A stretch of DNA of 64,000 nt from MFD01275-c22 sp963705885 (GTDB lineage: Bacteria > Actinomycetota > Actinomycetes > JACCUZ01), in the NCBI GenBank assembly GCA_963705885.1, contig OY970120.1, positions 1,736,001-1,800,000 of the forward strand. Direction: 5' to 3'. Shown one piece after another: positions 25,794 to 34,372 of this stretch. The notes under the pieces are model-generated. The model was not told where the DNA came from, ran no database searches, and worked only from the letters and a program-made list of their open reading frames with translations. Every line of letters begins with the position of its first letter. Positions within the stretch are counted from its first letter, which is position 1. Both the position numbers and the translations under genes were made by a program.

Positions 25794-26771
25794 ATGGCCA
25801 CGACGACTACCACGCCAGCCCTGACCCGCTCCGAGCTCGCCGAGATCGTGCGCACCGGCGTCCCGCAACGAGGGGTCTCGCCGATGCGGGCGGTGTCGGC
25901 TCTGGGCCAGCGCTCCCGCAAGGACTACACGGACGTGCTCCTCGAGGTCGTGACCGACAACGCGAAGCCGTCGCGATTGCGCTACGTCGCTGCGCTCGAG
26001 CTCTACAAGGTCGGCGGAGCCCGGGGCGAGGTCGCCCTGGCAGAGGCTGCCGGCCACGCCGATGCAGGTTCGGCGCCCGCCCTGGCCCTGGGGCTCGGGC
26101 GCATCGGCGGCCCCGACAAGATGGCCGTGATCGAGCAGCTGGCCGCGACGACCCCTCGGCACGCTCGACCGAGTGCCGACTTCGCGGCCACCTTGCTGGC
26201 CTACCGCCACCAGATGGACGGGCACGATGTACGGGCACCCGGCCCGCGCGCGATGCAGGAGCTGGGCCGACGGAAGTCAAGGCCCATCGAGGTGTCCAGG
26301 GCACGCAAGTCCGATGTAGACACTGCGCTAGCAGCGCTGAGCTCGGACCCGGTCGACGTCGCGCTCGATCCGTCCACAGCGTGGCGCATCGACTGCGAGC
26401 CGAACGCTTTCGTCTGGGTCTGGACCGCCGACGCCGGCGGTGGGTCGCTCGGCGCTCTCGGCAGGACAAAGCAGGTGGTCGGGGTGCTGCTCCGGCGCCA
26501 CCCGATCGAGCCCTCGTACTCCTTGTCCGCGATCGGGCTCGCAACCCCGACACGCGCCGGGGTCCGCGTGACGGTTCACCGCGCCGGCTCTGGCCGTGTG
26601 CTCTACGCGGGCAGCATCGACCGCGACGGTTCGGCCGAGCTGCGGGCTCGCGACCACCCGGGCCTTGCGGCTGTGGACATCCGTGGCCGACTGGGTGACG
26701 GCGGCGCCGAGGTGTCTGCGGCTCGCTCGGCGGTCGTCGCACGAGAGGCCAGGGCGCCCGCACCGGCATGA
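25794..26771 (+). CDS. HEAT-like helical protein with beta-rich C-terminus, unknown function
   Basis: A 325-aa protein starting 7 bp after the protease gene. The N-terminal half reads as helical repeats of HEAT type: SRLRYVAALELYKVGGARGEVAL, then SAPALALGLGRIGGPDKMAVIEQLA. The C-terminal part (about residues 190-310) is beta-rich and could be an Ig-like domain (FVWVWTADAGGGS, GVRVTVHRAGSGRVLYAGSI). I do not recognise a named family. There is no signal peptide or membrane helix. As the third gene of the cassette it is a candidate scaffold, inhibitor or chaperone for the protease or fibre protein; that is inference only. Confidence 0.7.
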   Translation: MATTTTTPALTRSELAEIVRTGVPQRGVSPMRAVSALGQRSRKDYTDVLLEVVTDNAKPSRLRYVAALELYKVGGARGEVALAEAAGHADAGSAPALALGLGRIGGPDKMAVIEQLAATTPRHARPSADFAATLLAYRHQMDGHDVRAPGPRAMQELGRRKSRPIEVSRARKSDVDTALAALSSDPVDVALDPSTAWRIDCEPNAFVWVWTADAGGGSLGALGRTKQVVGVLLRRHPIEPSYSLSAIGLATPTRAGVRVTVHRAGSGRVLYAGSIDRDGSAELRARDHPGLAAVDIRGRLGDGGAEVSAARSAVVAREARAPAPA

Positions 26772-26799
26772 CCGGTGTCACCGACAGGCCCCCGCGGGC

Positions 26800-28278
26800 T
26801 CACTCGAGGATGGGGTCGATGCTCTTGGTGTAGGTCTTGCCCAGGGGGCTGGTCCAGGTGAGGGCGCCGGTGTCGGGGTCGTGGGTGACGCGCCAGTGGC
26901 CGTGGGTCTTGGCGTTGTGGTGCTGGCGGCACAGGGGTCCGAGGTTGATCACGATGGTGCGTCCGCCGTGGCGGTAGGTGGTGCGGTGGTCGCAGTCGCA
27001 GCGGTGGGCGGGTTGGGGGCAGCCGGGGAACCCGCAGCGGGTGTGGGCGGCGGCGATGAAGGCGCGTAGCCGCCCGGTGGGGCGGTAGCGGCGGGCGCCG
27101 CGGTCGAGCAGGCGGCGGGTGGTGGGGTCGATGACCCAGCGGACCCAGTCGCGGTCGGCGGCGAGCTCGCGGGCCACCGTGGCGGGGACGGGGCCGTAGC
27201 CGGGCAGCTCGCCGGCGTGCTCGGCCAGGCCGAGCAGGGTGGGCAGGTCGACCACCACGGCGGCGGTCTGCGCGCCGCCGCAGCGGCACCGCGGCAGCCG
27301 CCCGGGCACGCGCAGCGTCGGCTGAGTGGCCGTGTCGGTGGTCGTGGTCGTGTCCGTGGGGGCGCCTGGGTCGGGGTGGAGGGGGTCGCGGTGGGGCTGG
27401 TGGTGGATGGCGTCCAGGAGGGCGTCCACGCGCAGCGCGTCGAGCCCGGGGTCGTCCCCGGCGCCGGCGCGCAGCGCCTGCTGGGTGGCGCGGGCGGTCG
27501 CGGTCAGGGCGTCGAAGGCGGCGGCCTCGTGGTGGGCGGGCATGGCCACCCACCAGCCGGCCATCGCCTCCGGCAGCGCGCTGCGCTCGATCCGGCGCCC
27601 GGCGGCGGCCTTGTCGTGCCGGTCCGCGGCGCCGGCGGGGTCCGCGGCGTGCACCGCGCGGGCGGTGGCCCGGCGGGTCTCGGCCACCGTCTGCCCCGGC
27701 GCCCGGGCCAGCACCCGGGCCTGCACCGCGGAAGCCACCTCGTCGGGCAGGTCGGCCACCGCCTCGGCCAGGTGCGCGGCCTGCAGGTAGCCGATGCGCC
27801 CCGCGCTCAGCTCGGCCAGGGTCGCCGGGAGGCGGCGGACCAGGTCCGCGGCGACCCGGGTCCGCCGGTGCGCGGTCACCGGGGACAGCCGCAGCGCCGC
27901 GCCGACCTCGTGGCGGGCCAGGTCACCGTCCAGGCCCACCGCCTCGGTCGCCTCGACCACCGCCGCGAGCGCCGCCTGCTGCAGCCCGTCGATCACCGCC
28001 TTGACCCGCTCGAACGCCTCGATCAGCTCCACCCGCCCCCCGTGCGAGAGCGAGGCGGGGTCGACCGCCGCCAGCCGCGGCAGGTCGGCCAGATCGACCG
28101 CCTTCTCCGCGGCCAGGGCGACGAACCGCTCGGTCAGCCGCGCCCCGAGTCGCGCCTCTACTCGCGAGGGACCCGAGCCGGCCGCGACGTTCCCGGGCAA
28201 CGAGGACGCGGCGGCGTGCCCGGCGAGCACCCACTCGGCCGGGTGCTCCACCGCCACCTCGTCCACCACAAGGTCCAT
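26800..28278 (-). CDS. DUF222 / 13E12-type protein with C-terminal HNH endonuclease domain
   Basis: A 492-aa protein. The helical DUF222 region (about residues 60-330; SLSHGGRVELIEAFERVKAVIDGLQQAA, LSAGRIGYLQAAHLAEAV) is followed by an HNH nuclease domain with CGFPGCPQPAHRCDCDH and LGPLCRQHHNAKTHG, which has the expected Cys pairs and catalytic His. These multicopy proteins (M. tuberculosis 13E12 repeat family) are abundant in actinobacteria; function is unknown and a link to mobile DNA is suspected. It converges with the HEAT-like gene. The central part is Thr- and Pro-rich (DTTTTTDTATQPT). Confidence 0.88.
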   Translation of the reverse strand: MDLVVDEVAVEHPAEWVLAGHAAASSLPGNVAAGSGPSRVEARLGARLTERFVALAAEKAVDLADLPRLAAVDPASLSHGGRVELIEAFERVKAVIDGLQQAALAAVVEATEAVGLDGDLARHEVGAALRLSPVTAHRRTRVAADLVRRLPATLAELSAGRIGYLQAAHLAEAVADLPDEVASAVQARVLARAPGQTVAETRRATARAVHAADPAGAADRHDKAAAGRRIERSALPEAMAGWWVAMPAHHEAAAFDALTATARATQQALRAGAGDDPGLDALRVDALLDAIHHQPHRDPLHPDPGAPTDTTTTTDTATQPTLRVPGRLPRCRCGGAQTAAVVVDLPTLLGLAEHAGELPGYGPVPATVARELAADRDWVRWVIDPTTRRLLDRGARRYRPTGRLRAFIAAAHTRCGFPGCPQPAHRCDCDHRTTYRHGGRTIVINLGPLCRQHHNAKTHGHWRVTHDPDTGALTWTSPLGKTYTKSIDPILE

Positions 28279-28391
28279 GCCCGCAACCTACGAACACCCC
28301 CGGACACAAACCTCCGGAGCGGATCCTGGTGTGTGCGGGCGTGCCGGGAACCTGGCGGCACGAGGCGGACGTGGCGGATACGGTCGCCGAC

Positions 28392-29270
28392 ATGGGGACC
28401 CGCCTCCGCGCGACAGCCGGTGTCGCGGCACTCGCGGTCCTCCTCGTCTCCTGCTCGAGCGGCTCGACGGCCGAGCCGTCGACCGAAGCCACCGGAGCGA
28501 CCGGGGCGACCGACGTACAGGTCGACGCGGAGGTCGTGCAGCTGCGCCGCGACCAGGTCCTCGAGCGCGTCTCGGTGGCCGTGGCGAACCGCGGCGCCAC
28601 CGACGTCGTGGTCGACAGCGTGCGGCTGCGGGTCGACGGCTTCCGCTTCCCCGGGGCGATCCGCAAGGGCTCCCCGGTCGCGGACGGCGTGGTGGTCAAC
28701 CTGCCCGTGCCCTACCGCGTCGTCGACTGCCCGGCGACGGGCGAGCCGCAGGTCGGCACCGCCGAGGTGACCCTGCGCGTCCACACCGCGCAGAACCCCG
28801 AGCCATGGACCGTACGCATCGAAGCGGGGGACGGTGACGGCCTCCTGCAGCGGATCGCCACGCGCGCCTGCGACGTCGAACGCACCCAGGAGCAGGTCGA
28901 GCTGGCCTTCGCCGACGAGTGGCAGGTCGAGAAGACCACGGACGGCCCGGTCGCCCACGGCGAGCTGCGGGCCCGGCTCGTCGCCGGACCCGCGCGGGAC
29001 GTCACGCAGGTGGCCGGCGCCATCCTCTACGGCCTGCGCCCCGACGGCGGCGCCCCCGACCCGCTGGCGTCACTCACCGCGGCCCGACCGACCGCCACGG
29101 TCCCGGTCGTCGTCTTCGCCGCCCGCTGCGACCCGCACACCATCGGCGAGATCAAGAAGCCCTACGAGTTCCTCGTCTGGGTGACCACCCCCGACGGCGA
29201 GGAGATCGCCATCACCCCCGAAGTCGGCCAGCCCACCAAGGACGCGCTCAAGGGCGTCTGCTCGTTCTGA
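28392..29270 (+). CDS. Secreted lipoprotein of unknown function
   Basis: A 292-aa protein with a lipoprotein signal: basic n-region, hydrophobic core and lipobox LVSC near residue 24, followed by a Ser/Thr/Ala-rich linker. The mature region is beta-rich with repeated VxVxVxN segments, which could be an Ig-like or extracellular adhesin-like fold, and two conserved-looking Cys pairs (VVDCPA, TRACDVE; AARCDP, KGVCSF). No family was recognised. ATG 28392 is chosen because it directly precedes the signal peptide. It ends at a strong hairpin shared with the convergent NlpC/P60 gene. Confidence 0.7.
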   Translation: MGTRLRATAGVAALAVLLVSCSSGSTAEPSTEATGATGATDVQVDAEVVQLRRDQVLERVSVAVANRGATDVVVDSVRLRVDGFRFPGAIRKGSPVADGVVVNLPVPYRVVDCPATGEPQVGTAEVTLRVHTAQNPEPWTVRIEAGDGDGLLQRIATRACDVERTQEQVELAFADEWQVEKTTDGPVAHGELRARLVAGPARDVTQVAGAILYGLRPDGGAPDPLASLTAARPTATVPVVVFAARCDPHTIGEIKKPYEFLVWVTTPDGEEIAITPEVGQPTKDALKGVCSF

Positions 29271-29293
29271 GCCGCGCACCAGGAGCACGCGAA

Positions 29294-29327
29294 GGGCGCG
29301 GCCACCCCGCGAGAGGTGGCCGCGCCC
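29294..29327. terminator. Bidirectional hairpin terminator
   Basis: A perfect 13-bp stem (GGGCGCGGCCACC with GGTGGCCGCGCCC) and an 8-nt loop lie between the convergent lipoprotein and NlpC/P60 genes. Confidence 0.8.
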
Positions 29328-29344
29328 GACGTACAAGCAAATGT

Positions 29345-29830
29345 CTAGCGGACCCGGCCGTAGAACACGCGGCTGGTCCAGATCTTGCTCTTGCGCACCG
29401 GGGTGCCCGGGCGCGACGCGTGCCAGATGCGGTTCTTCCCGGCGTAGATGCCGACGTGGTAGACCCCGCTCCGGCTGCCGAAGAACACGAGGTCGCCCTT
29501 GCGGCGCTGGCTCTTGCTGATGCGCTTGGTCTTGCTGACCTGCGCCGACGACGAGTGCGGCAGCTTCTTGCCGACCTTGGCGAACGACCAGCGGGTCAGG
29601 CCCGAGCAGTCGAAGCGGCGCGGGCCGATCGCGCCGTAGCGGTACGGCGAGCCCTTCCGGGTGCGCGCCGCGTCGACGGCTCCCTTGGCCTTGGAGAGGC
29701 TCATGACGCCGGCCTTGGCCTTCGGCGCGGCGGGGCTCACGGTGTAGGCCGCGGACATGGTGAAGGTGAGGCCGAGCACCAGGGCAGCGGTCGTGAGCAT
29801 GCGGACAGGGGCGAGTCGAGACAGCGACAT
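29345..29830 (-). CDS. Secreted NlpC/P60 peptidoglycan endopeptidase
   Basis: A 161-aa protein with a Sec signal peptide (about residues 1-40, core MLTTAALVLGLTFTMSAAYTV) and a single NlpC/P60 domain. The catalytic Cys is in RRFDCSGLTRWSF, the His in VYHVGIYAG and the third polar residue in RIWHAS. Such enzymes cut the D-Glu-mDAP bond of peptidoglycan stems. The domain is strongly basic (KSKTKRISKSQRRKG), which may help wall binding, as no separate binding domain is present. Expression is likely under the ydaO/c-di-AMP riboswitch in its leader. Confidence 0.9.
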   Translation of the reverse strand: MSLSRLAPVRMLTTAALVLGLTFTMSAAYTVSPAAPKAKAGVMSLSKAKGAVDAARTRKGSPYRYGAIGPRRFDCSGLTRWSFAKVGKKLPHSSSAQVSKTKRISKSQRRKGDLVFFGSRSGVYHVGIYAGKNRIWHASRPGTPVRKSKIWTSRVFYGRVR

Positions 29831-29852
29831 TGCGAGGGATTCCTTCGGGATC

Positions 29853-30045
29853 CGCCTGCGAAGAGTGACCTGTCGGGTTCGGGCGCCGAAGATGCCCGGC
29901 CCCCGCTGCTCGCAGCGGGTGGCTTAACCCCAAGGGCGGCCGTCGTACGTTCGTGTACGCCGGTCGTCCGCCGTGCTGGGTTCTCCGTCCCTGCCACATG
30001 GATGACTCGTCGGGGACCCACGCGCGGGTGACAGGGCTCGGCGTC
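29853..30045 (-). promoter_or_regulatory. c-di-AMP riboswitch (ydaO/yuaA motif) ahead of the NlpC/P60 gene
   Basis: Read on the minus strand, the leader holds the ordered conserved blocks of the ydaO motif: GCCGAGCCCTGTCACC (from 30042), GTGGGTCCCCGAC, GGGACGGAGAACCCA, then TTGGGGTTAAGCCACC. It ends with the typical 3' block CATCTTCGGCGCCCGAAC ... CGACAGGTCACTC ... CGCAGGCG (to 29853), 22 nt before the start codon. In actinobacteria this class is mostly an off-switch for wall hydrolases (rpfA, NlpC/P60). A c-di-AMP cyclase gene is not in the window. The remaining upstream part of the 499-bp gap (30046-30329) contains a CRP-like box. Confidence 0.85.
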
Positions 30046-30144
30046 CGCGGGGGCCGCCCCGCCTCAGGACGGCGGGGGCTCTGCATCCATCGTCGGGCAC
30101 CGATCGGGTGCTCTTGACCAGGAAACCCTTTGCCACGCACGGGT

Positions 30145-30160
30145 TGTGAGCAAGCGCACA
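30145..30160. promoter_or_regulatory. CRP/GlxR-like binding site upstream of the riboswitch leader
   Basis: TGTGA-N6-GCACA matches 9 of 10 defined positions of the TGTGA-N6-TCACA consensus. It lies about 100 nt upstream of the riboswitch 5' edge and 170 nt upstream of the divergent K+ channel start, so it could act on either gene. Confidence 0.5.
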
Positions 30161-30329
30161 GGGCTCGGGGGTGCGTCGTGACCACCCGTCCAGTGCGCAT
30201 GCACGTGGCGTGACGGGGCCGATCGGGTGAGCCCGACCACGCCGGCCCGCGACAGGGCCGCCAAGACGGCACCGCGGTGCCTGGCGCGTCACGGGCCGCG
30301 CCGTCGCGCCGGTGTGGCTCAATGGCCGG

Positions 30330-31352
30330 GTGGACGAGCCGACCTGGAAGCTGCGGCTGCCGCGGCGCGCGTCCGTGCCGCCCGCGGTCGCCATCGCCCG
30401 CCGGGTGGCGATCGCGCTGGCCGTCGTGCTGATCAACTGGGTCATCGTCCTGCTCGAGCGCGACGGCTACCAGGACGCGAGCGACGGCGCGGTCTCGATC
30501 GGCGACGCCCTCTACTACACGACCGTCACGCTGTCCACGACCGGCTACGGCGACATCACGCCGGTCACCGGGAGCGCCCGGCTCACCAACGCCCTGCTCG
30601 TGACGCCGATGCGCTTCCTGTTCGTCCTCGTGCTCATCGGCACCACGATCCAGGTGCTCACCGAACGGTCGCGGGACCAGTTCAACGTCGCTCGCTGGAG
30701 GGCTCGCGTGAAGGACCACGTCATCGTCTGCGGCTACGGCACCAAGGGCCGCAGCGCCGTGCGCGCGCTGCGGCAGTCCGGTGTCGCGCGTGAGGACATC
30801 GTCGTCATCGAGAACGAGCACGACGCGATCGAGGAGGCCGCCGCCGCCGGCCTCGCCACGGTGCAGGGGACGTCGACGAGCGACTCCGTGCTCAAGGAGG
30901 CCGAGATCGCCCGGGCCCGGGCGGTCATCGTGGCCGTCAACCGCGACGACTCCGCCGTCCTCACCACGCTGACGGTGCGCCAGCTCGCGCCCGACGTGAC
31001 GATCGTGGCCGCCGTGCGCGAGTCCGAGAACGCCGACCTGCTCACGCAGAGCGGCGCGAGCTCGGTCATCACCTCCTCCGACGCCGCGGGCCGGCTGCTC
31101 GGGCTCGCCACCGGCTCCCCCAGCACCGTCGCGCTCGTCGAGGACCTCATCGCCTTCGGCCACGGCCTGGACCTCGTCGAGCGCGAGATCCGGCCCGAGG
31201 AGTCCGGGTCCAGCCCGCAGTCGCTGCCGATGCCGGTCCTCGCCGTCGTCCGCGACGGCAGCAACGTCCCCTACGACGAGCCCGACGTCGCCCAGCTCCG
31301 CACCGGCGACCGCATCATCTACGTCTCCAGCCCGCGGGAGCGCAAGCGCTGA
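30330..31352 (+). CDS. Two-helix potassium channel with RCK (TrkA-N) domain
   Basis: A protein of about 340 aa (GTG 30330; GTG 30312 also possible). Two membrane helices (IARRVAIALAVVLINWVIVLL and FLFVLVLIGTTIQVL) flank the pore loop with the selectivity filter TTGYGD. The cytoplasmic RCK domain starts with DHVIVCGYGTKGRSAVRAL, a GxGxxG nucleotide fold, and is followed by an RCK-C-like tail ending in TGDRIIYVSSP. This is the layout of MthK- or TrkA-type ligand-gated K+ channels. RCK domains in several phyla bind c-di-AMP; its position divergent from a c-di-AMP riboswitch makes that an attractive but unproven link. Confidence 0.88.
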   Translation: MDEPTWKLRLPRRASVPPAVAIARRVAIALAVVLINWVIVLLERDGYQDASDGAVSIGDALYYTTVTLSTTGYGDITPVTGSARLTNALLVTPMRFLFVLVLIGTTIQVLTERSRDQFNVARWRARVKDHVIVCGYGTKGRSAVRALRQSGVAREDIVVIENEHDAIEEAAAAGLATVQGTSTSDSVLKEAEIARARAVIVAVNRDDSAVLTTLTVRQLAPDVTIVAAVRESENADLLTQSGASSVITSSDAAGRLLGLATGSPSTVALVEDLIAFGHGLDLVEREIRPEESGSSPQSLPMPVLAVVRDGSNVPYDEPDVAQLRTGDRIIYVSSPRERKR

Positions 31353-31394
31353 CCCGCCGGGACGAGGGCCCGGCGTCGCGTACGCTTCCTGCAC

Positions 31395-32507
31395 GTGGCA
31401 ACCGTGGACGTCGCTGAGGAGCTCAAGGAGCTCGACCAGACGCTGAGCAGCATCGAGGCGGTCCTCGACCTCGACGCCCTGCGCCGGGAGCTCGCCGACC
31501 TCAACGAGCAGGCCGCGGCCCCCGATCTGTGGGACGACCAGGAGCGCGCACAGAAGGTGGGCAGCCGCCTCTCGTACGTCCAGGGCGAGCTCAACCGGGT
31601 CGAGTCCCTGCGCCGCCGGCTCGACGACCTGTCTGTCCTCTTCGAGCTGGCCGAGGACGAGAGCGACGCCGACACCCTCGTCGAGGCCCAGGGAGAGCTG
31701 ACCTCGATCCGCCGGACGCTCGGCGAGCTGGAGGTCCGCACGCTGCTGGCGGGGGAGTACGACCAGCGCGAGGCGCTCGTCACGATCCGCGCCGAGGCGG
31801 GTGGGGTCGACGCGGCGGACTTCGCCGAGATGCTGATGCGCATGTACCTGCGGTGGGCCGAGCGCCACGGGCACCCGACCGAGGTCTACGACACCTCGTA
31901 CGCCGAGGAAGCCGGGCTGAAGTCGGCCACCTTCGCGGTGAAGGTGCCCTACGCCTACGGCACCCTGTCGGTCGAGCAGGGCACCCACCGGCTCGTGCGC
32001 ATCTCGCCGTTCGACAACCAGGGCCGGCGCCAGACGTCCTTCGCCGGCGTCGAGGTGCTCCCGGTGACCGAGACGACCGACCACATCGAGATCCCCGAGA
32101 ACGAGATGCGGGTCGACGTCTTCCGGTCGTCGGGCCCCGGCGGCCAGTCGGTCAACACCACCGACTCCGCGGTGCGCCTCACGCACATCCCGACCGGCAT
32201 CGTCGTGTCCTGCCAGAACGAGAAGTCGCAGATCCAGAACCGAGCGGCGGCCCTGCGGGTGCTGCAGTCGCGGCTGCTCGAGCAGCGCCGCCGCGAGGAG
32301 AAGGCCGAGATGGACGCCCTCAAGGGCGACAGCGCGGGCTCGTGGGGCAACCAGATGCGCTCCTACGTGCTGCACCCCTACCAGATGGTCAAGGATCTGC
32401 GCACCGAGCACGAGACCGGCAACACCGGCGCGGTGCTCGACGGCGAGATCGACGAGTTCATCGAGGCCGGCATCCGCTGGCGCAAGCAGGTCGAGAAGGC
32501 CGGCTGA
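31395..32507 (+). CDS. prfB: Peptide chain release factor 2
   Basis: A 370-aa class I release factor recognising UGA/UAA. The codon-recognition tripeptide SPF is in VRISPFDNQGRR, and the catalytic GGQ is in SSGPGGQSVNTTDS (about residue 250). The coding frame is continuous from GTG 31395: the CUUUGA programmed +1 frameshift found in many bacterial prfB genes is absent. The GTG lies 8 nt after a TACGCT hexamer (31381-31386), consistent with leaderless transcription. It starts the cluster prfB-ftsE-ftsX seen in mycobacteria. Confidence 0.96.
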   Translation: MATVDVAEELKELDQTLSSIEAVLDLDALRRELADLNEQAAAPDLWDDQERAQKVGSRLSYVQGELNRVESLRRRLDDLSVLFELAEDESDADTLVEAQGELTSIRRTLGELEVRTLLAGEYDQREALVTIRAEAGGVDAADFAEMLMRMYLRWAERHGHPTEVYDTSYAEEAGLKSATFAVKVPYAYGTLSVEQGTHRLVRISPFDNQGRRQTSFAGVEVLPVTETTDHIEIPENEMRVDVFRSSGPGGQSVNTTDSAVRLTHIPTGIVVSCQNEKSQIQNRAAALRVLQSRLLEQRRREEKAEMDALKGDSAGSWGNQMRSYVLHPYQMVKDLRTEHETGNTGAVLDGEIDEFIEAGIRWRKQVEKAG

Positions 32508-32571
32508 GCGCGACCGCCGCGCCCGCGAGCCGGTCGGCTGCGAAATGCCCGATCCGGCATAGGCTGCGACC

Positions 32572-33261
<690 letters not shown>

Positions 33262-33312
33262 CGACCGATGTAGACACCGACCAGCACCGCACCGCCGTAC
33301 GACAGGACTGCC

Positions 33313-34218
33313 ATGCGAGCCAGCTTCATCGTCAACGAGATCGGCATCGGCCTGCGCCGGAACCTGATCATGACCCTCGCGATGGTCATCACCACCGCTG
33401 TCTCGCTCGGTTTCCTCGGCACGGCGATCCTGTTCAACCAGCAGGTCAGCGTCATGAAGGACTTCTGGTACGACAAGGTCGAGGTGTCGGTCTTCCTCTG
33501 CGGCCAGGACAGCGACGGCGGCAGCTGCGCCGCCGGGGAGGTCACCCAGGACCAGCGGGCGTCCATCCAGGCAGACCTCGACGCGATGCCCGAGGTCGAG
33601 CGCATCTACTACGAGTCCAAGCGCGAGGCCTACTCCCGGTTCCAGGAGCAGTTCAAGAACTCGGCGATCGTCGACAACGTGACCCCCGACCAGATGCCGG
33701 AGTCGTTCCGGGTCAAGCTGGTCGACCCCGAGCTGTTCCCGATCGTGGCCAGCGCGTTCGTCGGGCGCTCGGGAGTGGACACGGTGCAGGACCAGAAGGC
33801 GCTGCTCGAGCGGTTCTTCAAGGTGCTCAACTGGGTGCAGTGGTTCGCCTTCGGCCTGGCGCTGCTCATGGTGATCGTGTCGGTGATCCTCATCGTCAAC
33901 ACCATCCGGGTCGCCGCGTTCAGCCGGCGCCGCGAGACCGGCATCATGAAGCTGGTCGGCGCTTCGAGCTTCTCGATCCAGCTGCCGTTCCTGCTCGAGG
34001 GGGCGGTCGCGGGCCTGCTCGGGGCGGCCCTGGCCAGCGGGTCGTTCGTGCTCATCAAGTCGGTGCTCGTGGACCAGGTGCTCGCCCCGAACTTCCCCAT
34101 CGCCCGCTTCATCACCTGGGGCGACGTGTGGCTCAGCTCGGGCGCGGTGTTCGTCATCGGCGTGGCGCTCGCCTCAATCGCCTCATTCCTGGCGCTTCTC
34201 AAGTACCTTCGGGTCTGA
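33313..34218 (+). CDS. ftsX: Cell division membrane protein FtsX
   Basis: A 301-aa type VII ABC permease. It has an N-terminal helix (about residues 20-42), a large extracytoplasmic domain (43-170, with a Cys pair in VSVFLCGQDSDGGSCAAG), then three helices with VIVSVILIVNTIRVAAFSRRRETGIMKLVGAS, the conserved FtsX/MacB motif, and a C-terminal helix pair. It contacts a hydrolase or its activator through the extracellular domain. The M23 protein encoded next is the natural candidate partner. Confidence 0.95.
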   Translation: MRASFIVNEIGIGLRRNLIMTLAMVITTAVSLGFLGTAILFNQQVSVMKDFWYDKVEVSVFLCGQDSDGGSCAAGEVTQDQRASIQADLDAMPEVERIYYESKREAYSRFQEQFKNSAIVDNVTPDQMPESFRVKLVDPELFPIVASAFVGRSGVDTVQDQKALLERFFKVLNWVQWFAFGLALLMVIVSVILIVNTIRVAAFSRRRETGIMKLVGASSFSIQLPFLLEGAVAGLLGAALASGSFVLIKSVLVDQVLAPNFPIARFITWGDVWLSSGAVFVIGVALASIASFLALLKYLRV

Positions 34219-34372
34219 GTCACACGCGTCACACCGGCACCATCTGTCCGTTTCGTCCCAACACCAACAGTCCGTAAAGTCTTCCGACCGGCTCGACAGT
34301 GCGGCGCGGCACCTCCCGATAGAGAGACCTCACGTCCCTGCCCGTCCCCGACGCTACGGAGCCACCTCCCGC

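Noticed and set aside
31395..31500. Programmed frameshift in prfB
   Set aside because: The N-terminal coding frame is continuous and has no CTTTGA site.
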